64,000 bases of DNA from JAAZZIT01 sp964480525 (GCA_964480525.1 CAYZOV010000007.1:16588-80587), one strand, 5' to 3'; shown: positions 27,301 through 35,787, numbered from the stretch's first letter. Translations and numbers: made by a program. The notes: generated by a model from the sequence alone, not told the origin.

Positions 27301-30205
27301 AACACAAAAACCTAATATTGTTATCAATTGGTTTGACAGCGATGGAGTTAAGAGAAATGATGGTCAGGTATGGATTGGTTCCGTAAAGGATATAGGCATT
27401 GAAATTTGTGACAGCGATTCGGGAATTCGCAACGTAGATATAAAGGTTAACGGCCAAAATGTAACCTCCGACCTGAACGGTGTTGAAGTTATTAAAGCGT
27501 CTGTGACTGAAGTAGCAGATAAAAGAGATAATGAAAATCATATTTATTCTTTCAATACCGATTACTTTACTGAAATTGCAGGCAAACCTGATGACAGAAA
27601 ATACACGGTTAGTGTTGAGGCGACAGACAATGCAGGAAATGTTACTACAGAGAGTATCGTTTACTATGTAGACGAGGTTTCTCCTGATGTTGACTATTTT
27701 GAAATTACGTCTAGTTCGTCAAACAGATTTGAAATTACAGAATATGTGGAAAAACTTGAATACGGTTATTATTTCAAAGAAGATTTTGATGTAAATGTCA
27801 AAGTATCGGATAATACCCCTTCTTCAGGTCTTGACAGAATACAATACCGTCTAGTTTCATATGATAACGGAAAATTCAAAGAAGAAAAATCCGGAGAATC
27901 AGTTATCTCAGATGGAATAGCTTCTATAAAGATTCCTAAAGATTTTAAAGGACAGATTTTTGTCAAGGCTTTTGATAACGTAGGAAACGATTCCGGCGAA
28001 ATAACACCAAAAGCATTTGTTGTGGATAAACAATCACCTGAAATAAACATTTCAGGAATAGACAACAATGTGTCCGTTGACGCAAACGGTAACAAACTTT
28101 TTACTGATAACGTAAATGTTACTGTTACCATAACAGACGCAAAGTCGGGACTTAAAGAAATAGGTTATTATCAGATATCTGAAAAGATTGCTTCCGAGAG
28201 AACAGTTTTGAATATTGATACCACATTTGATTATAAAGTCGGCGACAATTTGGGAGACGGTTGGACTGTAACAAAAATAGATGAAAACCTTGTCACAGAA
28301 GTTGCTAAGACATTTGTTTTTGAATCTGACGATAATGACATAACATTATTGTTTGACGCAACAGATAATTCGGAAAATGCTGACAGTATTCAGAGTGAAA
28401 AATTTACTGTTGACAAAACTGCACCTGTTGTAAATGTGGAAATTAACGATGGTATTAACAGTACTAACTATTACAACACTCAAAACAGAGCGGTGATAAC
28501 CATTGATATAATCGAAAGAAACTTTGACGCAAATTTGATTATAGCCGAAATTGAAAATAGTTATAACGGAAATATTCCAAACATAAATTTTGAAGAAATA
28601 TCTACTACTCAGCACCGAGCTGTCGTCAATTTTACCGAAGGAGATTATAAATTCGACATAAGCGGTACTGATATGGGCGGTCAACCAGCTGAAGTTAATA
28701 TTGATTATGAGAAAGTGGGAACATTTTTCGTTGATGAAACAGCTCCTGTTGTTGAAAATAATTTCAATGATTTTATAGTCGGCGAAAAAGAGAATTATTT
28801 AAATACAGAAAAAGTTGCTGTGATAAAAATTACAGAACATAACTTAGATTTAAATAATATAGGTCTTAAAATACTGAAAAAATCGGCAGGGTCAGAACAC
28901 ACCGAAAATGGATTTGAAGATGTTACGGATTCCATGGTGAAAAAATCGGATTGGGTTAAACAAAATGATACATATACACTTTCAGTAAAATTTGATAACG
29001 ACGCTGTATATCTTATTGAAGTATCTCCTGTAGACCTTTCAACAAATGCCTGTGAAACCGAAAAATCCGCAATTTTTGAAATTGATACCACAGTACCTGT
29101 AGTGTCGGCGAAAAACGGTGATTCAGTAGGCGAAAATGCTGTGGAATTTTTGGATATCTATTCACATGAAAGAAAAGATGAACAAGCTCCGACGGTTGAA
29201 TTTACTGACGTAAACTTTGATTATATTAAATACGTTCTGACTGTATACACACCAAATTATACAAACGGAAAAGAACTTTTGGCAGTAAAACCTGTCAACG
29301 TATATCTTGATTCCGATATTGACAAAACAGGTGTTTTTGACCAAAAGCTGTTTACTTTGCCTGATTTTACAGCAGACGGCGTTTATGCTTTGGAACTTAT
29401 CGCAGTAGATAAGGCAGGTAATGAAAGCGTTCTTAATGTAAACACATATATGCGAATGGTAGATAGCGATGTCCTTGCATATATTCCAAATAGCAATGCT
29501 TCAAAGAAAACGGGTTGGTACTCATTCCAGTATGAAAACGGAAATCCTATAAGTAAACGTCCGGATAATTTCAGCGACATTGATATTGTTGTTCTTGCAA
29601 AGAATGACTCTAAAATTGATATCGTACTGCGAGATTATAACGGAAACGAAAAAAATACCGGTTTGTCCGCAAAAATCGAAAACAGCATTTACGGAGTTAG
29701 CATTTACAATTATACATTAAAAGCCGATTATTTCAAAGACAATTATCAAGATGATATCGACGTGGAATTGTATTTGTCAGTAAAAAATGATAGCGGAAGA
29801 ATAGACCTCGGTAAAATGCATATCGATAATATTCCGCCTTCGTGTACTCTTTCTAAAGATTTAAAATCGTGGAAATGGTTTATCGGAAATGATTCCAGAG
29901 CAATTACTATTACAAATATTAGCGAACGTTTGGACGTTGAAAAGTGTAAGGTTTATGATAACGGAAACGAAATTGATTTTACCTATTCCGAAACCGAAAA
30001 CACTATGTCATTTACATTAAGCAACGGATGGCATAACGTAGGAATCACCCTTGAAGACGTTGCGGGAAACAGTTATAGTATTCAGCAGGTGGACAATATT
30101 TATATCGGATATTTTTGGCTGTGGATAATTATTATTTCTGCCGTAGTAATTGTAGGAATAATTGTTTCAATTATTATCATTGTCAGAAAGAAACGGTACA
30201 ATTAA
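24347..30205 (+). CDS. Giant Ig-like repeat surface protein with C-terminal membrane anchor
   Basis: A 1952-residue extracytoplasmic protein. Signal peptide at 1-25 (cleavage near VVA-EN); an MBG/YDG-type beta domain (about 40-190, ITPKELTVTPKEA); then about a dozen Ig-like/adhesin modules, each closing with a DKQSPEI, DKTAPVV or DETAPVV-type linker and containing VTDNAGN or ATDNAGN strands. A single transmembrane helix near the end (WLWIIIISAVVIVG) and a short basic tail anchor it; there is no LPxTG motif. Its ATG overlaps the preceding stop, so it belongs to the secretion operon. It could bind neighbours or extend the secretion apparatus across the wall, as EsaA does in Staphylococcus, though it is not EsaA. 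Confidence 0.85.
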   Translation: MKKRILSLIMTVLFVINSFPLSVVAENIETKSVTEVILQVGFEKNVSVENKEYDGKLTANVDCENVKLVNATTSKVISGYDVWVEADGEFESKDASASRKKVTVSGFRLVGGDSDKFKLVGNYEAIEKYAYITPKELTVTPKEAWIYYGQEMPASFEYDVEQPSEGKVNLNVTIAVIDQAKDVGKYDYFIVEQTSDNANYTGKLSEESKFEIREYSPENGSLLQDGTYFSNKVTLVAPESFAISTDGKNFSEQVNVSLEETKANEKKYVAYYLKNLNNGAISKELQHGYFCSISKPEIISAELTKIKANSLLGYVLSAGFVGNDNVMLTITVKGTGINQDTTVYLNGENEYSKSVLTSSGEIIDGIYYYTASFIVELPESNYFKSKFTAYTENQAGKSDKKDLEMEYDNHSHETLILDKIAPEIDVNITYHNKEGYVEATGTIKDIESGVNKIEYYWDAKSNNVYSNYEIKENGAFSVKLYYYEVSKEKYPYTLHLRVTDNAGNCTEVDCNGAENGQDTKAPIVTIEGFREKNSTDFDGCVNYLEFGNYAKDDVELVVKAEDVSETDFNSGIKNVALYDGDSLIKRLSSPNEDNEYVFVISKNTRIENMTVKAMDNCGFTTTVGVNSQITDMISNVLVVEGDSAEISFNTSEAARIEENEEETVYWYNNKGGIITVNVNDDKSVSGIYSGIGNVKITDESGETVDVLNDINYSDEQKNSDVFLFDTSKLADGIHIIKVKVIDNAGNTSESSITVGVDKQSPEAKISAYTIVEPDEKNEGKQIGEKIWFSDSNVVTFRVDVAPDTVSGIDSIELNINDRKVLFAKNDILFDEHNYYVTVDTTDINYDNEHKYVVKTVVTDVAKNEVELSDTVYVDCYTPEINSFEAEKESSALDKILHILTFGVYSNDSLVFKADVSDDSEIENVVIEYVDSVGIKQTASMSKNADGAYCYKIPVDYKNVLQSDVVITAYDKFGKNVSNNLFTMIETQKPNIVINWFDSDGVKRNDGQVWIGSVKDIGIEICDSDSGIRNVDIKVNGQNVTSDLNGVEVIKASVTEVADKRDNENHIYSFNTDYFTEIAGKPDDRKYTVSVEATDNAGNVTTESIVYYVDEVSPDVDYFEITSSSSNRFEITEYVEKLEYGYYFKEDFDVNVKVSDNTPSSGLDRIQYRLVSYDNGKFKEEKSGESVISDGIASIKIPKDFKGQIFVKAFDNVGNDSGEITPKAFVVDKQSPEINISGIDNNVSVDANGNKLFTDNVNVTVTITDAKSGLKEIGYYQISEKIASERTVLNIDTTFDYKVGDNLGDGWTVTKIDENLVTEVAKTFVFESDDNDITLLFDATDNSENADSIQSEKFTVDKTAPVVNVEINDGINSTNYYNTQNRAVITIDIIERNFDANLIIAEIENSYNGNIPNINFEEISTTQHRAVVNFTEGDYKFDISGTDMGGQPAEVNIDYEKVGTFFVDETAPVVENNFNDFIVGEKENYLNTEKVAVIKITEHNLDLNNIGLKILKKSAGSEHTENGFEDVTDSMVKKSDWVKQNDTYTLSVKFDNDAVYLIEVSPVDLSTNACETEKSAIFEIDTTVPVVSAKNGDSVGENAVEFLDIYSHERKDEQAPTVEFTDVNFDYIKYVLTVYTPNYTNGKELLAVKPVNVYLDSDIDKTGVFDQKLFTLPDFTADGVYALELIAVDKAGNESVLNVNTYMRMVDSDVLAYIPNSNASKKTGWYSFQYENGNPISKRPDNFSDIDIVVLAKNDSKIDIVLRDYNGNEKNTGLSAKIENSIYGVSIYNYTLKADYFKDNYQDDIDVELYLSVKNDSGRIDLGKMHIDNIPPSCTLSKDLKSWKWFIGNDSRAITITNISERLDVEKCKVYDNGNEIDFTYSETENTMSFTLSNGWHNVGITLEDVAGNSYSIQQVDNIYIGYFWLWIIIISAVVIVGIIVSIIIIVRKKRYN

Positions 30206-30254
30206 ACTGTAAAAATACTGTGATTAGTTACAATAACATGAAAAGATAAAAGTT

Positions 30255-30298
30255 AAAAACCGACGATTTCCAAATGGAAGTCGTCGGTTTTAGTTTAT
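30255..30298 (+). terminator. Terminator of the secretion cluster
   Basis: ACCGACGA(TT) and (AG)TCGTCGGT arms with a TCCA/TGGA inner stem, followed by TTTAGTTT. It closes the 23-kb cluster. Confidence 0.82.
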
Positions 30299-30314
30299 TA
30301 TGCAAAGGTGGTTC

Positions 30315-30824
30315 CTACCCCACCTCAATGTTTGCCTTGTTGAAGATTTTGATAAGCAAAACGCCGAGGATAAGTCCCGCTACGCCCTGAACAATATTTG
30401 CCGGAATATTTACAAGCGAAGCCTTGAATCCATACATGAATCCCTCAAAAACGTAATACCCCGAAGCCATAATCAGCTCCGCAACTACTCCGCTTATAAT
30501 TCTTGACGGCAAATCTCCGATAAATCTGTTCAAGATTTTATACAAAAAGTACGCCGCAAACGCCATAGCGCCCTTTATCAAAAAAGTTGCGGGTACATAT
30601 GTAAAGTAACACGAAAAAAGGTCAGCCAATCCCGAACCCAAGCCGGCGGCAAAAAAGCCAAACCAAGGCGACAACATCCACCCCGACAACAACACAACGC
30701 AGTCGCCAAGATTCATATAACCTTTCAAAGGCGACGGGATTTTGATAATCATTGTCGCAACGCACGTCAGAGCCGTAAAAAGTGACGCAATAACGATTTT
30801 TTTTGTTGTAATTGAATTGTTCAT
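30315..30824 (-). CDS. ECF transporter substrate-binding S component (probable vitamin B6)
   Basis: A 169-residue membrane protein with five or six hydrophobic segments and the ECF S-component pattern (SLFTALTCVATMIIKIP near the start, MNLGDCVVLLSGW, LADLFSCYFTYVPATFLIKG). It binds a vitamin and delivers it through the shared EcfAA'T module, encoded elsewhere. ATG 30824 is preferred over an upstream codon because GGGAGG precedes it. The divergent neighbour is a MocR/PdxR-type PLP-binding regulator, which suggests pyridoxine/pyridoxal as substrate. Substrate is inference from context. Confidence 0.8.
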   Translation of the reverse strand: MNNSITTKKIVIASLFTALTCVATMIIKIPSPLKGYMNLGDCVVLLSGWMLSPWFGFFAAGLGSGLADLFSCYFTYVPATFLIKGAMAFAAYFLYKILNRFIGDLPSRIISGVVAELIMASGYYVFEGFMYGFKASLVNIPANIVQGVAGLILGVLLIKIFNKANIEVG

Positions 30825-30854
30825 AAAAATTCCTCCCAAAAATTTCATTTAGAA

Positions 30855-30883
30855 TTGACATTTTCTATGCTTTAGTATATAAT
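30855..30883 (+). promoter_or_regulatory. Sigma-70-type promoter of the MocR gene
   Basis: TTGACA (30855-30860), 17 bases, TATAAT (30878-30883), both perfect, about 50 bases before the regulator. It lies in the divergent region shared with the ECF gene, where the regulator would be expected to bind. Confidence 0.75.
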
Positions 30884-30933
30884 AAATCTGAACATATGAA
30901 AATAGCCACAAAAGGAGAATTTTATATAACCAG

Positions 30934-32016
30934 ATGAAGTACATTATAAATCAAAATGAAAAAACACCTGCGTATTTGCAACTTTATCAACAGGTGCGAA
31001 ACGACATCACCACCGGAATTTACCCAAAAGATACAAAATTGCCGTCAAAAAGGGTTACGGCAGAGAGTACGGGACTAAGCACGATTACGGTTGAACACGC
31101 CTATGCCCTGCTGTGCGACGAGGGTTATATCGAACCACGCCAGCGAAGTGGGTACTTTGTAATTTTCGCCCATAGCGACGGATTTTTAACGCCAACCACG
31201 CCACAGGCAGAGCTAAGTTTAACCCACGTCCACCACCAAACAGACCTGCCGGAATTTCCTTTTTCGGTTTTGGCGAAAACTATGCGAACTGTGATAAGCG
31301 ATTTGGGGGAGGATATTTTGGAAAAATCGCCAAACGAGGGGGTTTTTCAGCTTCGGGAAGCTATTCGGCTCTACCTTTTGCGAAGCCGTGGAATTTCCGC
31401 AGACCTTGACCAAATCGTAATCGGTTCGGGTTCGGAGTATTTGTATAGCCTGATTGTGGAGCTTTTGGGCAGACAAAAAACCTATGCTATCGAAAGCCCG
31501 TCGTATAAAAAAATCGAGGAAGTCTACCTTGCGTCCGACGTAAAACTTGAAAAGCTTCCGCTGGGTGAGGACGGAATCCGCACCGAAGCACTGAAAAAAT
31601 CCGCCGCCGACGTTCTGCACATATCCCCTTATCGAAGCTATCCGAGTGGAGTTACGGCGACGGCAACCAAGCGTTATGAGTATATTTCGTGGGCAAAATC
31701 GGGAGGGAAGTTTATTGTGGAGGACGACTTTGAATCGGAGTTTTCCGTGTCGAAAAAACTTGAAGAAACGGTGTTTTCCCTGTCAAAATCCGACAACGTA
31801 ATCTATATGAACACGTTTTCCAAGACAATTTCTCCGTCGCTTAGAACGGGTTATATGGTGCTGCCAAAGTGCCTTGTAGGGGCGTTTCGGGAAAAGTTGG
31901 GGTTTTATTCCTGCACTGTGCCGACCTGCGTCCAGTACGTTTTGGCGAAAATCATTTCAAACGGCGATTTTGAACGGCATATTAACCGTGTCCGCCGAGC
32001 AAAAAGAAAACTTTGA
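30934..32016 (+). CDS. MocR-family (GntR/aminotransferase) regulator, C-terminally truncated
   Basis: A 360-residue regulator: GntR winged helix at about 8-75 (AYLQLYQQVRNDITTG, LPSKRVTAESTGLS, TVEHAYALLCDEGYI) and a class I/II aminotransferase-like domain that binds PLP (IVIGSGSEYLYSL, EDDFESEF, PLP Lys in NTFSKTISPSLRTG). Family members usually have about 450-480 residues; this one stops at NRVRRAKRKL, about 90-110 residues early, and no other frame continues it. The cut falls at the edge of the repeat region at 32.1 kb. The small C-terminal subdomain is missing, so it may be non-functional or a constitutive form. Probable target: the divergent ECF gene. Confidence 0.8.
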   Translation: MKYIINQNEKTPAYLQLYQQVRNDITTGIYPKDTKLPSKRVTAESTGLSTITVEHAYALLCDEGYIEPRQRSGYFVIFAHSDGFLTPTTPQAELSLTHVHHQTDLPEFPFSVLAKTMRTVISDLGEDILEKSPNEGVFQLREAIRLYLLRSRGISADLDQIVIGSGSEYLYSLIVELLGRQKTYAIESPSYKKIEEVYLASDVKLEKLPLGEDGIRTEALKKSAADVLHISPYRSYPSGVTATATKRYEYISWAKSGGKFIVEDDFESEFSVSKKLEETVFSLSKSDNVIYMNTFSKTISPSLRTGYMVLPKCLVGAFREKLGFYSCTVPTCVQYVLAKIISNGDFERHINRVRRAKRKL

Positions 32017-32099
32017 TTTAATTTTTTGTAACTTTTTTAAAAACCCAACTAAGATACCGCCCAAATCCACCTGTAAAACCTCACTTTTGGGTGAACTGA

Positions 32100-32660
32100 A
32101 CTTTCTGCCAAACGTTCTTTCATAGTTTGTGACCGCCGTGGTTTGTAATCTGTAACTGTAACTCTGCCGTTAAACCCAACAAACTTTAAAACTTCGTCAG
32201 AAAATAAAAGTTTCGGTCAAGCCTTTTCAAAGGCTTGCAGGGGGTTAAGTGGGGACAGCGTCCCCCTTATCGCCGTCCGCAGACGGCGAAATGCTCCTAT
32301 ACCATTAAGCGTTTTTGAAAGGGTAGCTGAAATAAGAGCCATCTTATTTCAGCTGGGGAAACTTTTCAAGAAAAAAGTTTCCCTAGTAGAAAGGTTTAAC
32401 AAACTCCCCTCGCAAAATAGTCCGGTGGACTGTTTTGCGACGTACAAAGTTTGACAGCTTTAAAACATAGAGCAAACTGTTCTCACAAACTTTATAAAAT
32501 CGTCAGGATATAAAAGTTTCGGTCAAGCCTTTTCAAAGGCTTGCAGGGGTTGAGGGGGCATATGCGAAACTGCGTTTCGCATATGCCCCCTAGACCCCTG
32601 CAAGCTTTTTGAAAAAAGCTTGACCAAAAACTTTAATCTCTTGACAAACTTTATTACTTT
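32100..32660. repeat. Interspersed repeat, copy B (inverted relative to copy A, compound)
   Basis: Contains CTGCCAAACG, AACTGTAACTCTGCCG, AAAAGTTTCGGTCAAGCC and CTTGCAGGGG phrases in inverse orientation to 1-430, then a second partial copy in direct orientation (CCCCTAGACCCCTGCAAGC, 32586 on). A perfect hairpin GGCATATGCGAAA/TTTCGCATATGCC joins the two halves near 32560-32590. No gene is visible between the MocR stop at 32016 and the tRNA-Arg at 32972. Confidence 0.75.
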
Positions 32661-32779
32661 GCAAAAAAATAAAGCGAGATGAATGGTTACTCGACAGGAA
32701 GTCAAACTGTTTCGTGGGGAACTTTTGTGACATTTTTTACTTTTCAATTATAAAAACGAAAGTGAAATCGCTCGCTTAA

Positions 32780-32945
32780 CTCACGGTGAAATAACGTCTT
32801 TGCAATCGTTGTGAAATTTTGTGCTTGACACAAAGTGATATAAAATAAATCCTCACGCCCACAGGCATTTCACACGCCGTAGGCGTATTTCACTTGCGTA
32901 GCAAATTTCACAAATCCCATTAGGGATTTATTTCGTTGAAAAAAG
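32780..32945. repeat. Multi-hairpin cluster with GTGAAAT/ATTTCAC linkers
   Basis: A row of short perfect hairpins (TTTGTG/CACAAA, ACGCC/GGCGT, TTGC/GCAA, AAATCCC/GGGATTT) is joined by linkers GTGAAAT on the left and ATTTCAC on the right, so the whole block is itself an inverted structure closed by AAATAAATCC and GGGATTTATTT. No coding potential. A second cluster of the same architecture but other linkers is at 36598-36762. Confidence 0.65.
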
Positions 32946-32971
32946 CACTTGCAAAAGCAAGTGCTTTTTTC
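32939..32971 (-). terminator. Terminator of tRNA-Arg
   Basis: AAAAAAGCACTTGC and GCAAGTGCTTTTTT arms around AAAA; functional in both directions and directly behind the tRNA on the minus strand. Confidence 0.85.
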
Positions 32972-33047
32972 TGGTCTGCCCGACAGGAATCGAACCTGCA
33001 CTCGGAGGAGTCGGAGTCCTCAATTTTATCCGTTAAACTACGGGCAG
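32972..33047 (-). tRNA. tRNA-Arg (anticodon CCG)
   Basis: Minus-strand cloverleaf of 76 bases: acceptor CTGCCCG with CGGGCAG, anticodon stem GAGGA/TCCTC around loop CTCCGAC (anticodon CCG, reading CGG), T-arm CAGGTTCGATTCCTG, discriminator A and encoded CCA. Confidence 0.92.
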
Positions 33048-33052
33048 AAAAT

Positions 33053-33082
33053 TTTGCCCAAAGTTATCCTTTGGGCAATTAT
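33053..33082 (-). terminator. Hairpin after metG
   Basis: GCCCAAAG and CTTTGGGC arms, followed on the minus strand by AAAATTTT. It lies between metG and tRNA-Arg; the T run is short, so read-through into the tRNA is possible. Confidence 0.6.
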
Positions 33083-33084
33083 TT

Positions 33085-35028
33085 TTAATGAATTTTTGCG
33101 CCACACGGCAGGCTCTGGTCTGGGAAAATCACCTTTGCACCGCCGTCTGCGTCGTCGGCTGCACAAATCATTCCCTTTGACTCAACGCCGCACAGCTTTA
33201 CAGGCTTGAGGTTTGCCACAATCATAACCTTTTTGCCAACAAGGTCGGCAGGGTCGTACCACTGGGCAATTCCCGACACTACCTGTCTGCCGCCCATTCC
33301 GTCGTCAAGCTGTAAACAGAGTAATTTTTTGGACTTTTTAACCTTTTCACATTCCTTGACAAGAGCCACTCTCAAATCAATTTTAGCAAAATCGTCAATG
33401 GAAATCTCAGGCAAAACAGGTTCAACCTCAATCTCAGGCTCAGCCTTTGGAGCGTTTGCGGAAATAATCTGGTTTAACTCCTCAATTTCCTTTTCAACGT
33501 CAATTCTCGGGAATAGCACTTCGCCACGCTTAACCGTAACCTCAGCGTCCAAAACCCCGTACTTGTCGGCATTTTCATATGTGCAAACGCTTTCGTCAGC
33601 ACCAATCTGTTCCCAAACCTTTGGCATAGTTGTCGGCATAAACGGGAAAAGAAGCGTTGACGCAACACGAATCGCTTCAAGCAAATTGTACAAAACCTTT
33701 GCAAGACGTGGCTTGTTTTCCTCGGTCTTTGCAAGCACCCAAGGTGCAGTTTCGTCAATGTACTTGTTAGCACGATTTACAAGCTTGAAAATTTCGGCAA
33801 GAGCATTGTTTAGCTGTGTTTTGTCGATAAATTCGTCAACATTTGCTTTAATTGAAGTCATTTCGTTAATTAAATCATCGTCAAATTCTCCCGAAATCTT
33901 GTCAGCAGGGAGCTTTCCACCAAAATATTTTTCCACCATAGCAACAGTTCTCGAAACCAAATTTCCAAAGCCGTTTGCAAGGTCGGAGTTAATTCTGTTA
34001 ATCATAATTTCGTTTGAAAAACTGCTGTCAGCACCAAGAGCCATTTCACGCAAAATGTGATAACGGATTGCGTCTGCACCGTAGCGTTTGCCCAAAACAA
34101 GTGGGTCAACAACATTTCCAAGGGATTTTGACATTTTTTGTCCATTAAACGTAATCCAGCCGTGAACAGCCAAGTGCTTAGGAAGTGGCAAATCAAGTGC
34201 CATAAGCATTGCAGGCCAGATAATAGCGTGAAATCTCATAATGTCCTTAGCGACCATATGAACGTCAGCAGGCCAGAACTTGTCGTAATCGTTGTAAGCC
34301 TCGTTCCAAAAACCGAGAGCCGAGATATAATTTGACAAAGCGTCAATCCAAACGTAAACAACGTGCTTTTCGTCAAATGTAACAGGGATACCCCATTTAA
34401 ATGATGTTCTTGAAACGCACAAGTCCTCAAGGCCCGGCTTGATAAAGTTGTTTACAAGCTCAACAGCACGAGTTTTCGGCTGTAAATAGTCGGTTTCCAA
34501 AAGGAGCTTTTCAATTCGGTCAGCAAACGGCGACATTTTGAAGAAATACGCCTCTTCCTTTGCCTCAACCACTTCACGGTGGCACTCAGGACAACAGCCA
34601 TTTTCGTCAAGCTGTGTCTGCGTCCAAAAGCTTTCGCACGGAGTACAGTATTTACCCGAATATTCGCCCTTGTAGATATAACCCTTGTCGTAAAGCTCTT
34701 TGAAAATTTTCTGAACAGTTTCGATGTGATAATCGTCCGTTGTACGGATATATCTGTCGTAGGAAATATTCATAAACTCCCAAAGATTTTTAAAAATTTC
34801 AACAATTTCATCAACATACTGCTTAGGAGTAACGCCCTTTTCGGCAGCCTTTTGCTCAATTTTCTGACCGTGTTCGTCAGTACCTGTCAAAAACATAACA
34901 TCGTAGCCCTGCATACGTCTGTAACGAGCGATAGAGTCGCACGCAACGGTGGTATAGCAATGTCCGATATGAGGGTTACCCGACGGGTAATAAATCGGTG
35001 TAGTGATATAGTACGGTTTTTTTGACAT
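33085..35028 (-). CDS. metG: Methionyl-tRNA synthetase
   Basis: A 647-residue enzyme that charges tRNA-Met in the cytoplasm. The Rossmann fold carries the HIGH motif (NPHIGH, about 18-23), a zinc-binding insert (CTPC then CPEC, about 127-148) and the KMSKS loop (GQKMSKSLGN, about 298-307). An anticodon-binding helical domain follows, and the C-terminal 105 residues form an EMAP-II-like tRNA-binding domain (IDLRVALVKECEKV, GGRQVVSGIAQWY), so the enzyme should be a homodimer. ATG 35028 behind AAAGGAA. Full length. Confidence 0.97.
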   Translation of the reverse strand: MSKKPYYITTPIYYPSGNPHIGHCYTTVACDSIARYRRMQGYDVMFLTGTDEHGQKIEQKAAEKGVTPKQYVDEIVEIFKNLWEFMNISYDRYIRTTDDYHIETVQKIFKELYDKGYIYKGEYSGKYCTPCESFWTQTQLDENGCCPECHREVVEAKEEAYFFKMSPFADRIEKLLLETDYLQPKTRAVELVNNFIKPGLEDLCVSRTSFKWGIPVTFDEKHVVYVWIDALSNYISALGFWNEAYNDYDKFWPADVHMVAKDIMRFHAIIWPAMLMALDLPLPKHLAVHGWITFNGQKMSKSLGNVVDPLVLGKRYGADAIRYHILREMALGADSSFSNEIMINRINSDLANGFGNLVSRTVAMVEKYFGGKLPADKISGEFDDDLINEMTSIKANVDEFIDKTQLNNALAEIFKLVNRANKYIDETAPWVLAKTEENKPRLAKVLYNLLEAIRVASTLLFPFMPTTMPKVWEQIGADESVCTYENADKYGVLDAEVTVKRGEVLFPRIDVEKEIEELNQIISANAPKAEPEIEVEPVLPEISIDDFAKIDLRVALVKECEKVKKSKKLLCLQLDDGMGGRQVVSGIAQWYDPADLVGKKVMIVANLKPVKLCGVESKGMICAADDADGGAKVIFPDQSLPCGAKIH

Positions 35029-35160
35029 TCAAACCATTCCTTTCGATTTTTTTATAGCTAAAGTATAGTATAACACATTTTTTAATATTTTGCAAGTACC
35101 GAAAAGCCTAAACTTTTAACTCTAACTTTTAACGCTTAAACTTACACCTTTGCAAAACAA

Positions 35161-35192
35161 CCCCCACCTGACCTAGTGCCAAGTGGGGGAGG
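35161..35192 (-). terminator. Terminator of the SHOCT-protein gene
   Basis: CCCCCAC and GTGGGGG arms with a 15-base loop, followed on the minus strand by TTGTTTT. Confidence 0.7.
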
Positions 35193-35199
35193 GATAAAT

Positions 35200-35664
35200 C
35201 TATCTACGATTTGACATCATTTCCTGATATTCTTCTTCAGAAATAAGTCCTTTCATACGAAGATTACGAATTTTTCTAATTCTGTTTTGTTCTTCTATGT
35301 CTTTATCTTTAAGACGTTGCTGTGTTGTCGAAGAGGATAAATAATTCGCCTTATGAGATGATTGAGATATTCCGCTGCCGGATTGGTATGCAGGTTGAAA
35401 TTTTTCGCTAAAAGTGTTAATATTATTCAAACTCTTAGTGTTAATTTCAATATCGCAAATCTTATCCACCAACTCACCAAAGCCGTACAAAAGCCATGAT
35501 GAAATCCACACTATTACTATAGCAACTATCGCCACAAGTAAACTTATACCATATGTAAAAAAAGCACAAATAATACCAGCAATTAAGTAACTAATTACCT
35601 GAAACCAAAAAAATCCTTTAGTAACCGACTTAATTTTTCTTCCCACTCTGTCAAAACTAAACAT
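35200..35664 (-). CDS. Membrane protein with C-terminal SHOCT domain
   Basis: A 154-residue protein. Two transmembrane helices (about 20-38 and 42-62) are followed by a Ser/Gln-rich linker and a C-terminal SHOCT helix pair (IRNLRMKGLISEEEYQEMM). SHOCT is a short oligomerisation module found at the ends of many small prokaryotic proteins. ATG 35664 follows AGGAGG. It is divergent from the XRE regulator at 35846, and both may be controlled from the shared 180-base region. Function unknown. Confidence 0.82.
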   Translation of the reverse strand: MFSFDRVGRKIKSVTKGFFWFQVISYLIAGIICAFFTYGISLLVAIVAIVIVWISSWLLYGFGELVDKICDIEINTKSLNNINTFSEKFQPAYQSGSGISQSSHKANYLSSSTTQQRLKDKDIEEQNRIRKIRNLRMKGLISEEEYQEMMSNRR

Positions 35665-35787
35665 TTTAAAATCCTCCTAAAATTATAAACTGTAGTAATC
35701 TATTATTCCAAATTTTTACTACATAACTATTATATCACAAATTATACCTAATTGCTATAGTAAATATACCCAAAAGATAGTGTAAAA

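Noticed and set aside
32949..33209. 86-codon plus-strand frame over tRNA-Arg
   Set aside because: Antisense to tRNA-Arg and the end of metG; no independent support.
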